The notes beneath the pieces are model-generated. The model saw nothing but the letters and a program-made list of their open reading frames with translations, did no database searches and was not told where the DNA came from. Of a stretch of DNA of 64,000 bases, positions 1-11,845 are shown in pieces. Both the position numbers and the translations under genes were made by a program. The stretch spans positions 1,556,001 to 1,620,000 of the forward strand of contig NC_092878.1 of NCBI RefSeq assembly GCF_028372415.1, read 5' to 3'. This stretch comes from Notamacropus eugenii (taxonomy: Eukaryota; Chordata; Mammalia; Diprotodontia; Macropodidae). Numbering within the stretch: position 1 is the stretch's first letter; every line of letters begins with the position of its first letter.

Positions 1-1635
1 CCCCCCTGAGAATGAGAGTGGAGTTTATGTTTGGTCATTCATCTCCACCGTCAGTCATAGAATAAGTACTTAATAAGCTAAGTGTTTGTTGGACTGGAAG
101 ATCCTTTTATGTTTAAGAAATAGAATCTAGTGCCTTTTTTTTTTTAAGAAATGAATTTGTGTTCATTGAACTCATTCCTTTGATTTATATGTCATCTGTT
201 TTAAAACAGAAATAACTGCTCATTAACATACAGGATTCACATCTCCACGTAAGAATTTCAACAGCAAGGAATCTCTTAAAATATTTTAAAATAACACCAA
301 TACTAATTGGAAATGAGAAAAATTACATGATATGAAAATTCAAATACTAGATACAGTGATCTTAGACACAGGACAGCATTGTTCAAGGTTACACAGTGTG
401 CTGCTGGAAAGAATGACTTTGAGCTGTGTCAACGTGACATTAATCCAACTGATTGTAAGGTGAAAATAAAATTAGCCAATCCAACTGAATGTTCTACTGA
501 CATAGTATCTCTCACAACTAATCTGATCAGCTTTTTCAGAGAATCCGCTGGTTGCTTAGGTTTTGGGTCTGGGCAAAGGAACATGAATAGTTAGCTTTAA
601 GTCACCTAAAGGGTAGAGTATTCCTGTTATTCAGAGCTTGAGGTCTGGAACAAATGAGGTTTAGATGTCTCTATGCCAAGAAATATAAAGAAATTATGTT
701 GATTCAAAGTCACCTTTTTCCTTCTTTTTGGGTATGTGATAGTGCAAATCTAGAGAATGTCTATCTGAGTAGCAGAAGGTAGAGATAATGGCAATTCTCT
801 TTAGTCTAATTATTTTTTCTCATCTCTGTAGGGCACAGCACTAAAGGGAGAAAACCACCTCCACAGGCTGCTCTTGTTGTAAGAGAAGGCAAACCCTTTT
901 TATCCATCCTGTCCACTCCCCTATCTTCCTCCAAACACCCTCCCCCAAAAAAACACCAAAAAAATTATACCACAAAACCTTCAAAGGCTCCCCTCCTTAG
1001 GGTTAGGAAATCCTAGGCTGATTAATGTCAGAGAATCAGGCTTAATCATAATACAGAATACCTTTCCTCTGATGCATACAAAAGTGTTTCCATGAGTCCA
1101 CCGGACCAGATTTCACTTCCCTATGGTCCCATTTTAGAAACTCTGAGGAGAGGTCTGTCGATATGGCCACAGAACTGAATGACCCAAGGCTTCAGTCATA
1201 ATCATTTGCTACCACAAACCTGCAGAATACCTAAATCAGTAGAAATCTAGAAACATCTGCCTGCTGAATTGACTGTTGAGCAAGGAGCAAATATAATTCC
1301 TTCTGGGTTTCTGATATTCATGGAGGTGAGTAAATTAAGCATGACAGAAAAGTAGAGCTGATTCCGTTTCTCTGCCACCTGCACAAATTCCTCATAGAAT
1401 GCTCAATCAGCTCCAAGGTGGACTGTAGCCGCCTCAGAGAATTCAGTCAACTTCCAAAGGTAACCAGGCACTTGAGAATTCATTACTCAAACAATCAGTT
1501 TCATTAATTCATGTAAAATTTTAATCAATTTCAATTATTTCACTTGCAATTTGGCAAATTCATGGAAAAGCTGGAGATAACAACCAAGTTATCAATATCA
1601 CCTCCATCCAGGGAGCTGAAACTCATAGACTGTTA

Positions 1636-1795
1636 GAGCTGGAAAGGACCCTACACAGAAACCCCTCAGGGGATAAGATGAGGAAACTGAGGGTCACAAT
1701 AGCGACATAATCTCTCCAACATCACAGAGATAGTTAAGAGCCAGACCTGGGACTATCATCTTGGTCTTTTGACTTAGTCCAATGTTTCATCACTA
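1636..1795 (-). repeat. CORE-SINE remnant (antisense)
   Basis: It contains the degraded antisense consensus of the marsupial CORE-SINE group: a GAGCTGGAAAGGACC start, then GATGAGGAAACTGAGG and a GCCAGACCTGGGACT-like part. Confidence 0.6.
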
Positions 1796-1821
1796 AGGAA
1801 TCAAATTTTAAAGGAGATTGG

Positions 1822-1965
1822 TTTATTTGCTAAATAGAAGATGATCTCCTTGAGGGCAGGCACTATTCCACTTCTGACCTTGTAACCCAAAAGTTTATAG
1901 TACTTGGCACATAGTAAGAGTTTAATAATTGCTTGTTGATTGATTGATTTCCCAATCAACAAAGC
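1822..1965 (+). repeat. LINE L2 3' end
   Basis: It has the L2 terminal consensus (TCTCCTTGAGGGCAGG, TTGGCACATAGTAAG, TTAATAATTGCTTG) and ends in the typical (TGAT)n tail. Confidence 0.8.
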
Positions 1966-2065
1966 ATTGTAGCTAATATGTAAGGAGTGTAGAGATCTCT
2001 CTCTATATAAACTATAATTATTTGGGAAGTCAAACAATCAACAAGTAATTATCCAACTCTTACTA

Positions 2066-2155
2066 CATATTTATATATATATTGTTGGATTTTTATCATA
2101 CACATACATATATGTTTGTGTGTGTGTGTATGTGTGTGTATATATATATACACTT
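2066..2155. repeat. TA/TG simple repeat
   Basis: Alternating TA and TG runs (TATATATAT, then TGTGTGTGTG and TATATATATA), mildly degenerate. Confidence 0.8.
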
Positions 2156-2254
2156 ATATGTTTAGATCACTGGATTCTTTTCTATTCACCTTATGTGACA
2201 CATTTTAGATTGGGGTAGGGGGTAAAGAGATCCTGGGACATTCTGAAAGAACCA

Positions 2255-2732
2255 TCACTTGTTTCCCATGGCTGACAAAAATTGAACAGGATATAGCATT
2301 AAGTCGCCATCTTCCCATGTGTATAGATGCTGGTCTCTCCAATTGTAAGCTAACATGGCAAGAGTAGACTGTGAAGTTCTTAGGTCAAAACTGACATTGA
2401 TCTGTTTCCCCTTTAACAAATCAAAAGCAAAGGTTATCTTTATGTCTTTGGTGTCGGTGACGTAGAGGACACCACAGGCCACAAAGGCATTGCCTGCTTT
2501 GGATCTGGGGTACGTGGTGTTGATGTGCCGGATGGCTGAGAAGGTACTTTCTTCTAGTTGGGCCACAAAGATACTGGACTCATCCAAACTTGAAGCATAG
2601 ATAATCCAAAGGCCCTTTTCATCCACTGCTAAATTGAAGTATGTCTTTGAGTTTACAAAGAGATAATTTCGACCATCATGCAAGGCATTTTCAATCTTCA
2701 GTGTTTCATATGTTTCCATTGCAAATTCATAT
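2255..2732 (-). CDS. GLDN: GLDN olfactomedin domain, last coding exon with stop
   Basis: This is a 478-nt terminal coding exon with acceptor AAATTTTTTTCAG, ending in TGA at 2255-2257. It encodes [15 protein letters not shown], then [55 protein letters not shown] and finally [34 protein letters not shown] and YNxRDQHLYxWEDG are hallmark OLF motifs. The 158 codons equal the human length. The Met at 2717-2719 is internal, not a start. Cys at 2474-2476 ([10 protein letters not shown]) occupies the second position of the canonical OLF disulfide, where human gliomedin has Arg from memory. NTT and NVS are glycosylation sequons. Confidence 0.97.
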
Positions 2733-3116
2733 CTGAAAAAATTTTTTTAAAGAAATGTCGGTATTTTCATGCAGAGAGGGAGAACCCCCAGTGAAACTCA
2801 AGTGTATTATATTTCCATCATCCTGACAGAGCTACATGAAGGACTGGCTGATAATAGTGATTCTGAAGCACAGTTCTGACCCAGTCACTCTGGTTCCAAC
2901 ATGGCCTTTATCCAGAATCCATAACATATCTCATTCATTTGCTAAATAGAATGTAAACTCCTTGAAGGAAGGCCCTATTTGGCAAGGGCACAGGTTCAGT
3001 ATTTCTTTTTTTTTATTTTCTATGTAGACACAATCTTCTTTATTGGTCCTATCACCAGAAGTGACCACGGTACCAACCCATACTCACATGTGGTCTGTGA
3101 CATGGCCACTATTGCA

Positions 3117-3254
3117 TACATGTGAAGCAGTGAGCCTACAATCAGGAAGAACTGAGTTTCAATCCAGCCTCAAGCACTTAGTAACTATGTGACCCTAGAC
3201 AAGTTAGTTAACCTCTGTTTGCTTCAGTTTCCTCATCTTTAAGATGGGAGTCAT
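3117..3254 (+). repeat. CORE-SINE 5' part, split by HAL1
   Basis: The sense SINE body (AGTTTCAATCCAGCCTCA, TGTGACCCTAGACAAG, CAGTTTCCTCATCTTTAAGA) breaks off at ATGGGAGTCAT (3244-3254) and resumes at 6053 beyond the HAL1 element. Confidence 0.75.
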
Positions 3255-6052
3255 GGGGGCAGAGTAGAAGGATGGACCTGCTCTAACTCTACCCCCACAA
3301 CTGATAAAATACTTGTAAAAATGACTCTAAAGAAATTCTAGAGCAGCAGAAGCCACAAAATGGCAGAGTTAAAGAGATTTTCAGCCTAAGGTAGCCTGGA
3401 AGGCCCACAGAAAAGGTCTATCACACTGGACTCAGATTGGAGCACAACCCAGCCGTGGCCACATGTGCAGCACGGACAGGACTGGAGCAGGCTTCAGGGC
3501 ATGGAATTATGGACAGCAGCTGCAGTTTCCAGATTTCTCAACCCACAAACACCAAAGACAGCTTCAGAGGTCAATGAAAATGCTCTTTCACCTGGGTGAG
3601 AGGAGGTGCTGTGGGTCCAGTCTAAGCCCTGGCCCCAAGGTGGCAGCAGCCATTGAGGTAGCAATGGCCTAAAGACTCTGGGAGAATCAAGGAGCCAATC
3701 TGGATCTCAGTGGTGGTCCTGGGCAGAGGAAGAGAGCTGGCCTGGTGGAGCTGGGGGAGGCTCTAGAGAGAGAATTCTACTTGCAGATCCTGGGCAGAAA
3801 AGCTTGTGGTTGCTTCCAGACCAGAGCACAGGCCAGGAGAGCAATAGACTCCTCTCCCTTGATTGAGCCACCTTGAAGGAACTGAGAACTTATAGGTTCC
3901 TAAAGTATACCCTCCACTTGACAAAGGACTCAAAAGTCAAGTAACTGGCTGGGGAAATGCCCAAAAAAGGGGAAAAAAATAAGACTATATAGAAGGTTAC
4001 TTTCTTGGTGAACAAGTATTTTTTTCCATCCTTTTGGATGAGGAAGAACAATGCTTACCATCAGGGAAAGACATAAAAGTCAAGGCTTCTGTATCCCAAA
4101 CATGCAAAATAAATATTCAATGGGCTCAGACCATGGAAGAGCTCAAAAAGGATTTTGAAAATCAAGTAGGACAGGTGGAGGAACAATTGGGAAGAGAAAT
4201 GAGAGAGATGCAAGAAAATCATGAAAAGCAAGTCAATATCTTGCTAAAGGAGACCCAAAAAAATGCTGAAGAAAATAGCACCTTTAAAAATAGGCTAACT
4301 CAATTGGCAAAAGAGGTCCAAAAAGCCAATGAGGAAAAGAATGCTTTAAAAAGCCAGAATTAGCAAATGGAAAAGAAGGTTCAAAAGTTCACTGAAAAAA
4401 ATAGTTTTTTAAAAATTAGAATGGAGCAGATATAAGCTAACGACTTTATGAGAAATGAAGAAATTACCAAACAAAACCAAAAGAATGGAAAAATGGAAGA
4501 TGCTGTGAAATATCTCATTGGAAAAACAACTGACCTGGAAAATAGATCCAGAAGAGGCAATTAAAAAATTTTTGGACTACCTGAAAGACATGATCAAAAA
4601 AAGAGCCTAGACATCATCTTTCATGAAATTATCAAGGAAAACTGCCCTGATATTCTAGAATCAGGGGGCAAAATAAATATTGAAAGAATCCACAGATCAC
4701 CTCCTGAAAGAGATCCAAAAAGAGAAACTCCTAGGAATATTGTAGCCAAATTCCAGAGTTTCCAGGTCAAGGAGAAAATATTGCAAACAGCTAGAAAGAA
4801 ACAATTTGAGTATTGTAAAAATAGAATCAGGATAACACAAGAGCTAGCAGTTCCACATTAAAGGATCGAAGGGCTTAGAATATAATATTCCAGAAGTCAA
4901 AGGAATTAAAACCAAGAATCACCTAACCAGCAAAATGGAGTATAATATTTCAGGGGAAAAAGTGGTTATTCAATGATATAGAGGACTTTCAAGCATTCTT
5001 GATGAAAAGACCAGAGCTGAATAGAAAATTTGACTTTCAAACACAAGAATCAAGAGAAGCATGAAAAGGTAAACAGGAAAGAGGACTTTCTAAGGGACAT
5101 CAGGGACTTTCTAAAGTTGAACTGTTTACATTCATACATGGAAAGATAATATTTGTAATTCTTGAAACTTTTCTCAGTACTAGGGGTAGTTGGAGGGATA
5201 TATATAGACAGAGGGCCCAGGGTGAGTTGAATAGAAAGGGATGATATCTAAAAAAAATAAAATTATAGGGTAAGAGAGGAATATATTGGGAGGAGAAAGG
5301 GGGAAATGGAATGGGGCAGATCATCTCTCATGAAATAGGCAAGAAAAAGTTTTTCAATGGAGGAGAAAAGGTAGGAGAGGAGGGGGGAAAGTGAAGCTTG
5401 CTCTCTTCGCATTTAGCTTAAGGAGGGAATAACATGCTCATTCTATTGGGTATAAAAATCTATCTTACACTACAGGAAAGTAGGGGAGAAGGACACAAGT
5501 GGGGTAAGGGGGATGATAGAAGGGGGAGCAAATGGGAGAAGGGAGTAATTAGAAGTAATCTCTTGTGGGGAGGGACAAGGTCTAGAGAGAATAGAATAAA
5601 TGGGGGGCAGGACAGGATGGAGGAAAATATAGTTAGTCTTACACAATGTGACTATTAAGGAAGTCTTCTGCAAAACTACACATATATAGCCTATATTGAA
5701 TTACTTGCCTTCTCAGTGGGGATGGGTGGGGAGGGAGGAAGGGAGAGAAGTTGGAACTCAAAGTTTGAGGAACGAATGTTGAGAGTTGCTTTTGCATACG
5801 ACTGGGAAATAAGAAATACAGGTAATGGGGTATAGAAATCTATCTTGCCCTACAAGAAAAGAGAGAAGATGGAGATAAGGGAAGGGAGGGGTGTGAACAG
5901 ATTGTGGGAAGGGGTAATCAGAATACATGGTGTCTTGTGGTGGGGTGAGGGGAGAGATGGGAAGAAAATTTAGGACTCAAAATCTTGTGGAAATGAATGT
6001 TGAAAACTAACAATTAATTAATTAATTAATTTAAAAAATAAAATAAAATAAA
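3255..6052 (+). mobile_element. HAL1 (half-L1) retrotransposon, near full length
   Basis: A 2.8-kb sense element with a GGGGGCAGAGTAGAAGGATGG 5' end, a decayed ORF1 (about 4022-4870), then directly a purine-rich 3' region and an AT-rich tail (AATAAAATAAAATAAA). There is no ORF2, which is the definition of a half-L1. It is bounded by an 11-bp direct repeat, ATGGGAGTCAT (3244-3254) and ATGGGGGTCAT (6053-6063, one mismatch), and lies inside a SINE. The 3' region recurs at 37610-38188 and inverted at 58610-58799. It is non-autonomous and presumably was mobilised by L1 machinery. Confidence 0.82.
4022..4870 (+). pseudogene. HAL1 ORF1p-like coding remnant
   Basis: An open stretch at 4034-4363 encodes a coiled coil (ENQVGQVEEQLGREMREMQE onward). 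After in-frame stops at 4361, about 4435 and about 4560, the frame continues with an RRM-like FGLPER and a C-terminal part, NIERIHRSPPERDPKRETPR then FQSFQVKEKIL. That order (coiled coil, RRM, CTD) is L1 ORF1p, an RNA-binding trimer. At least four stops make this copy dead. Confidence 0.82.
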
Positions 6053-6130
6053 ATGGGGGTCATAATAGCACTTACCTTCCAGGGTTGTTGCCAGGATCAA
6101 GTGGGATATTATTTGTGAAGTAAATTTTTT
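6053..6130 (+). repeat. CORE-SINE 3' part, split by HAL1
   Basis: It continues the SINE cut at 3254: the AAAATGGGGGTCATAATAGC and CCAGGGTTGTTGCCAGGATC pieces are the 3' portion of the MIR-like consensus. Confidence 0.72.
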
Positions 6131-6184
6131 TTGTTAATATTGAAGTACCATATAAATGCTAGAAGACCTGAGTTCGTATCTAAA

Positions 6185-6432
6185 CTAAGACACTTACTAG
6201 CTGTCTGTTGTTAGTCATTTCAACTGTGTCCAACTCTTTGTGACCCCATTTGGGGTTTTCTTGGCAGAGATACTGGAGTAGTTTGCCATTTCCTTCTTCA
6301 TCTTATTTTACAGATGAGGAAACTGAGGCAAACAGGGTAAAGTGATTAGCTAAAAAATGTCTGAATCCAGATTTGAACTTAGGAAGATGAATCTTTCTGA
6401 CTGCAGATCCAGGGCTCTATCCATTGACTTCA
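6185..6432 (-). repeat. tRNA-headed marsupial SINE (antisense)
   Basis: An antisense near-complete copy: TGTGTCCAACTCTTTGTGAC, GGGGTTTTCTTGGCAGAGATACTGG, ACAGATGAGGAAACTGAGGC, and the degraded GGGCTCTATCCATTGA head. Confidence 0.82.
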
Positions 6433-6899
6433 ATTAGGATCCAGGAACACAATTTTTATTAAGTTCTGTGATATGATAATTGGTTGAAAGCTGTACTATG
6501 ATTTGGGCTTGGCAAGGTACTCAGTCACATAGGGTATAATGCAGTATTTAAACATGTGTGGGAATACAATGATGGGTACTTTAAAAATTACTTTTTTTTG
6601 TAAATGCACATATTTTGAACACTAGAATGCTCCATTATTTCATAATATTACAAATCCGATGCATTATAGTAAAAGATCAAAACTTGACAGATGGTGACAC
6701 ATGATTTATGAGACACAATCCCTGAATGGTGGAAGATAAGGTACACCCAGAGAAGAACACTCATGGAGATCATGTATCTAGCTCTCTGCCCTTCCTGTTG
6801 TCTGAAAGCCCAGGGATGACATTAGGCCTTTTTTCAGTTTGGTTTTTCTTCCTCCAGGTATGGCGCCTGAGACACTGGTCAGGAGATTGGCAGGGGAAG

Positions 6900-7052
6900 A
6901 GCATGGTTAAAGATCATCAGTCTAGATCGGAAAGGGACCATAGGGATCATCTGACCCAAATCTCTCCTTTTACAGATGAGGAAAACAAGGAAAACAAGAG
7001 ATATAGTGAATTGGGGCAGAGACAGGGCTCAAACCCAATTCTCTGAAATCCA
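6900..7052 (-). repeat. CORE-SINE (antisense)
   Basis: It has the antisense consensus GGAAAGGGACCATAGGGATC, TTTTACAGATGAGGAAAACA and CAGGGCTCAAACCCAATTCT. Confidence 0.7.
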
Positions 7053-7271
7053 GGTCTTGTTAAAATATACCCTGGTCCTTCTCTGTCCAGAGAACTCTTA
7101 CTCCATATAAGCGTAAAGATTATTAATATTCTGACTATTTATATGAAAATATTGATATGAACATAAGGATGTAATCTCGAAGGAACCAAGTGACTTTAAC
7201 ATCAAATTAGCAGCAGAAACACAGCTAGACTCAATCCAGTGCTTTTTCTACCACTCTTACTCTATCCTGAA

Positions 7272-7512
7272 AAAAAGGCATCTCAGTGGTTCAATGGATA
7301 GAGCCCTGGGCTTGGAGTTAGAAAAACCTAAGTTTGAATCCAGACTCAGACCCTTACTGACTGTATGACCCTAGGTAAGTCATTTTACCTCTGTTTGCCT
7401 TAATCCACTGGAGAAAGAGATGGTAAGCTACTCCAGTATTCTCATCAAGAAAATCCCATACACAGCATGGTGCATAGACTCATGGAGAGTTGAACACAAT
7501 TGAGCAACACCA
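7272..7512 (+). repeat. tRNA-headed marsupial SINE (sense)
   Basis: Sense copy: CAATGGATAGAGCCCTGGGC head, GACCCTAGGTAAGTCA, then CATGGAGAGTTGAACACAAT at the 3' end. Confidence 0.78.
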
Positions 7513-7514
7513 CC

Positions 7515-7742
7515 AGATCTTAAAAAAATAATCCAGACCTCTGATCGCACTGGTGAAGGGAACTCCCTCTACCAACACAGATCAGCATCTGTTGTGCCAT
7601 GTATAATCTAGTAGGACTTAGAAATTAAGTGACTTGCCTAAGGTTCCCACAGCCCCTCAGTCCGTCATAGATGGGAGTTGAACTCAAGTCTTCATGACTC
7701 CAAAGGGCATTCTGTATCAACCATGCCATGCTGCCTCTTTGA
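7515..7742 (-). repeat. SINE of a second family (antisense)
   Basis: The block GAACTCCCTCTACCAACACA, then AAGTGACTTGCCTAAGGTTC and GAGTTGAACTCAAGTCTTC, recurs in related form at 28085-28262, 42745-42990 and 46493-46640, so it is a family. I cannot name it with certainty. Confidence 0.6.
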
Positions 7743-7794
7743 CAAATCATTATAATGTAAGACACTAAGAGCCATTTAATAAGAAAAGAGGTAA

Positions 7795-8045
7795 CTGGCA
7801 GTATGGTGGATCACGTGCTGGGCCTAGAGTCAGGAAAGCTTCCTTCCAAACTGAGCCTCAGATACGTAGTAGGATGTGTCACCCTGGGCAGTTCACTTAA
7901 TTTGCCTCAGTTTCCTCAGCCACAAAATGGGGATAATATTATAGCACCCACCTCTCTGCATTGTTGTGAGGGTCAAAAGAGACGATGTTTATAAAGCTCT
8001 TAGCACCAGGCCTAGCACACAGGAGGTGCTGTATGAATGCTTATT
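7795..8045 (+). repeat. MIR/CORE-SINE (sense)
   Basis: Sense consensus with CTGGGCCTAGAGTCAGGAA, CACCCTGGGCAGTTCACTTA, CAGTTTCCTCAGCCACAAAA, TTGTTGTGAGGGTCAAA and an L2-like tail CTTAGCACCAGGCCTAGCAC. Confidence 0.8.
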
Positions 8046-8227
8046 CCCTTCCCTTTTTGAGGATCTAAGAGCTGTCTGAGCCACCCTTTGATGAAGGTGA
8101 GTTATAGTCCCAGCTTATTAGCTAGCTGGATAGATGGACTGTAATCATAAAATGAACACCAGAGGGAGCCATTGAGCAGCAAAAGAAACTCAGGAATCAC
8201 TGTGTATAAATTTGAGAAAATTGTCCA

Positions 8228-8372
8228 GGGCTTTATGAATTACAAAGCCCTGTCCCTCGTAACAACCCTGTCATGTAGACGGTGCAGACATTGGTATCCC
8301 CATTTCACAGATGAGGAAGCTGAGGTTCAAAGAGGCTTCATGTTCAGAAGCAAGATAACAAGGTGTTGTAGT
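8228..8372 (-). repeat. MIR fragment (antisense)
   Basis: CGTAACAACCCTGTCATG then CATTTCACAGATGAGGAAGC, the antisense MIR core. Confidence 0.6.
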
Positions 8373-8571
8373 AAGAGTGGTGCCAGGAGGCCACTGACCT
8401 GAACATGAGGGACCTTGAAAGCTGTGTCGTGACTCAGAAAGCCACCAGTTAACATTACCTATGTTGTATTATTTTTTGTTAAATATTTCCAAACCACATT
8501 TTTATCTGATGTGGCTGCATTCAGGAATTTTGTAGGAGGATCAAGGCAGAGAGTTTGACATCTCCTGTGTG

Positions 8572-8762
8572 ATGGATTTGGTACTAGACTTAGAGACAGA
8601 AAGTCTTGGGTTCAAATCGTGCATCAGACATTTTCAGCTACATAGGCCTTGGGAAAGTCATTTCACCTCTTTGGAGTTCAGTTCTTTTTCTAGAAAATGA
8701 GGGCATTGGGCTAGAGAGCCTCCGAGGATCCTTTCAGCTCTAATTCAATGATGTTACGATTC
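8572..8762 (+). repeat. CORE-SINE (sense)
   Basis: CTTAGAGACAGAAAGTCTTGG, TTGGGAAAGTCATTTCACCT and CAGCTCTAATTCAATGAT match the sense consensus of the group. Confidence 0.65.
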
Positions 8763-9010
8763 GTGTGTGGTCATACCTCTAGGAAGCACTAGGAACAGAT
8801 GGGATAAGAAACTATGTCTCTGACTCCAAGCTAGGGCTCATTCCCATGCACCAGACTGCCTTTCCATGGATTTGGAAAAGAACTGTTTTTAAGCTGAGAA
8901 TGAATCCTTGAAAGATAGTAGTGAGAAGGCGGCAGATGAAAGGGATGCCTTTGTGAAGCTTTCTTTGACCCAGCCCAAGGTGACCTCTTCTACTTCTGAA
9001 GTCCTTTCTA

Positions 9011-9014
<4 letters not shown>

Positions 9015-9084
<70 letters not shown>

Positions 9085-9156
9085 AGAGACAGACAGACAG
9101 AGAGAACAGAGACAGAGAGACAGAGACAGAGAGACAGAAACAAAAAGAAAACAAAG

Positions 9157-9187
<31 letters not shown>

Positions 9188-9188
9188 C
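9015..9188. repeat. Compound microsatellite (GA)34, GACA-type, (CA)n
   Basis: An uninterrupted GA run at 9015-9082 (68 nt), then GACAGA variants to about 9140 and a CA run to 9188. It creates long Arg-Glu or Ser-Leu open frames on both strands that are not genes. Confidence 0.95.
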
Positions 9189-9446
9189 CATGATTTCTTT
9201 TTCTTTTTTTCTCACACTTTTTATGGCCTTTATAAAGGGCCTAGGTTTGAATTCTGGCTCAGCTAATTACTACGTATGTAGTAGAATTACTCCCATGGCT
9301 TCTTGAATGGACTAGTCTCCTCCAGAGATAATTGTCTGCAATGGAACTCTCTTCCACCCTTCCAGCTCTCCTTCAGTCCCGTATGCAGCAGCCCTTGTTG
9401 GAATAATAGCACTGAATGAGTCAGGAAAGGCTGCAGGTCCATATTT

Positions 9447-9490
9447 GGAGAGAAAGAAAGAAAGAGAGGGAGAGAGAGAGAGAGAGAACA
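9447..9490. repeat. GAAA/GA simple repeat
   Basis: AGAAAGAAAGAAAGAGAGGGAG followed by a short GA run. Confidence 0.9.
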
Positions 9491-9654
9491 GGGAAAGAAG
9501 AGAAGTTCCATTGGAATAGTAGCCCCATCCCTTTTGACCAGTTTCTTCTCTGGGGCTCAGTTTCCTTATCTATAACACAAAAAAGCTATGTACTAGATGC
9601 CACCTACCTCCTTCTAAGTGAGTACCTGAAAAGGCCAGCCTAGAAAGGCCAAAG

Positions 9655-9865
9655 TCTCCCATTGCATCCTGGGCCATTTCCAGTTATCCTGATGAATATC
9701 TGGTCAGTGGACCCAGATGGCTCAGGAGGAGAAAGTGATGTTGCTGACCTTATACAGCCTCCCTCACTCAAAATAAAGTCAAGTGCAAGTCTTTTCATCA
9801 TTTCTCTGATGTCATGGTGTTCTTTGAAAATGAAGGACGAACACAGCCAACAACATACTAGATGC
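9655..9865 (-). repeat. Unnamed interspersed repeat, family A (antisense)
   Basis: It contains TTGCATCCTGGGCCATTTCC, CTGGTCAGTGGACCCAGATG and CTGATGTCATGGTGTTCTTT. The reverse complement aligns with 57577-57850, 24750-24985 and 28405-28610. Confidence 0.65.
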
Positions 9866-9938
9866 TCTCTGAAGCCCCTTCCATCTCTATATTCCTATGA
9901 CTTGATGATTCCAAAGAGGCTGTCTCCAAAAGAGGGAG

Positions 9939-9971
<33 letters not shown>

Positions 9972-9976
9972 TGTGT
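9939..9976. repeat. (GT)n microsatellite
   Basis: A 38-nt GT run with one interruption. Confidence 0.92.
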
Positions 9977-10087
9977 AAGGAGGAATCTCCATTTATTCAC
10001 TACCATGTGCTGAGCACAAGGATGCATTTCTAATGTAGCTGCCTGTGTTCCAGGGGGACATGAGGGATTCACCTTTTAGGAAGCATT

Positions 10088-10215
10088 AGGGATCTGACCT
10101 TGGTCAGGTTTGAATCTTCCTCTGATACTGACTGTGTCACAACAGGCAGCTTCTTGAACTCATCTGAGTCTCAGTTTCCTCATCCCTGAAAACAGTGATA
10201 ATCAATAATTCCCAT
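10088..10215 (+). repeat. CORE-SINE fragment (sense)
   Basis: GGTTTGAATCTTCCTCTGAT, then CAGCTTCTTGAACTCATC and TCTCAGTTTCCTCATCCCTG. Confidence 0.55.
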
Positions 10216-10779
10216 CCTAGCTGTCTGGCTTGGTGGTTGTCATACTCAGATGGGAGAGTGCATACAACCAGTACGCAAGTGTCTGTCATTTTCATCACTG
10301 TCTCTATCTTGGTCATTGTCTCTCTTCTCTCTCTTTCTATCTACGTCTCTGTCTTTTTCCATCACTCTCTGTCTCTCCCTGTCTCTATTTCTGTCTGTCT
10401 GTCTCTCAGCTGCACAGGCAAACAGTAGGCTGCCTTTGCTCCTGAAAAGTCAGGACAAGAGTTCTTTGAGCCCTGGTCCGGTTTGATTTTGAGTTGAAGC
10501 ACTAATGGTTGCTTGAGAGCTCCGTTTCTGCCCTGGGATCCTTTCTTGAATTTCTAGTGAAATCCAGGGTTTGGGGTCAGGCAGAGATATGGCCTGGCTT
10601 CCACCCAATTACAGCAGTGGGTTCTAGTGGCACAAAGGACCCAGAAAGTCAGGGCACCTCTGCTCTCTTCAGTCTTGGATGCATCTTCCCTCATGTCCCC
10701 AACTTGCCCCGGAGGAGGAGGCATACTCCTTGCTCCTCATGACCGGTCCCAGACCAACATTCCTCCTTCTCGGTTCACT

Positions 10780-11845
10780 CCATTCATTTACATCACTTTG
10801 CCTGGGTCCGAGTTGCTATACCTACTTTCCTCCACATCGTTCTCCCTTCTTTTCTCGAGTTCAGTACCTGACTCATGTCTTCTTCCCCATCTCCAAACTC
10901 CTTCTCTCATACTAGGGAAATTCACTATACACATTGATGTGAACACTCCAGCCTCTCAGTTTATCTACTTTCCCAAATTCCATGATCTGTGCTTTTTATT
11001 TTACCTCAATGGTCATTGGATGAAGCATTGTCTGATACCCCTCCTCCCTTTTATAGCCAACTTCCTAGAAAGAAGTCCTTTATATCCTGCCTCTACTTCT
11101 TTCCGGTCTTTATCCAGTCCTCATCCTTCTTGACTTCTCTGCATCATTGACCATGTTGACTATCCCTTCCTTCTAGGAACTAATGACTTCTTGGATGTTG
11201 GTGATGCTCCACTTCCGATAGTCCTCCCTCCTTTCTGACCATACCTTGGTATCTTTTGCTGGATCATCCTCCTCCCTATGCACAAGGCACTATTCTAGAA
11301 GCATTACTCTCTTGATAATCTCATCAATTCCCATGGGTTCAAGTATCATCCCAATGGCAATGACTTCCAAAGCTACATATTCAGTCCTTGTTTTTCTCCC
11401 GAGCTCAAGTCCTACATCACCAACTTCCTACTGGACATCTCCACCCAGAGGCTCCAAATACCCCTCAAACTCAACTTGTCCGTAACAGAACTTACTGTCT
11501 TTCCTCTCAAACCCAGCCCTCTTCCTAACATTCCCATATCTGTTCGGCCACCTGGATTTACCACTTTGGATCATCATCAATTCTTCACTCTCAAGTCTTA
11601 TGGATTCTACATCCAAAATATCTATCAAAACCATCCTTTTCTCTCCATTCACAGTGCCACCATCTGACTTCAGATCCTCATCAGCTCTCACCTGCACCAT
11701 TGCAAGAACCTCTTACTTGGTGTCTCTGCCTCAAGACTCTCCTTTCCAATACAGATATTATTCACATAGATATTAAAGGATAGACAACAAAGTGATATTC
11801 CTAAAACACAGGTGTTACCATGTTATTCCCTGATTAAGCAGTTTT
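10780..11845 (+). repeat. LINE L2 ORF2/3' region (sense), 5' block
   Basis: A degraded L2 coding strand: TCCTTCTTGACTTCTCTGCATC, CACCAACTTCCTACTGGACA, ACTCAACTTGTCCGTAACAG. It continues beyond the nested insert at 12055. The open frames here are chance leftovers of the L2 protein and overlapping frames. Confidence 0.75.

Larger units (their letters stand above)
1..2254 (-). other. GLDN 3' UTR and/or downstream flank
   Basis: This is non-coding sequence 3' of the GLDN stop. I cannot place the polyadenylation site. It holds a CORE-SINE remnant, an L2 3' end and a TA/TG simple repeat (listed separately), with no other recognisable feature in 1-1630. Confidence 0.5.

Noticed and set aside
1822-1827. 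Minus-strand AATAAA as the GLDN polyadenylation signal
   Set aside because: It sits at the edge of an L2 3' end, and no supporting downstream GU-rich element was judged; a chance hexamer is as likely.
2255-2719. A stand-alone 154-codon gene starting at the Met at 2717-2719
   Set aside because: The upstream codons YEFA and a splice acceptor continue the olfactomedin frame; the Met is internal to the last GLDN exon.
10627-11133. 168-codon plus-strand ORF
   Set aside because: Three overlapping open frames occur here with no conserved motif, and most of the block follows the decayed L2 coding strand.
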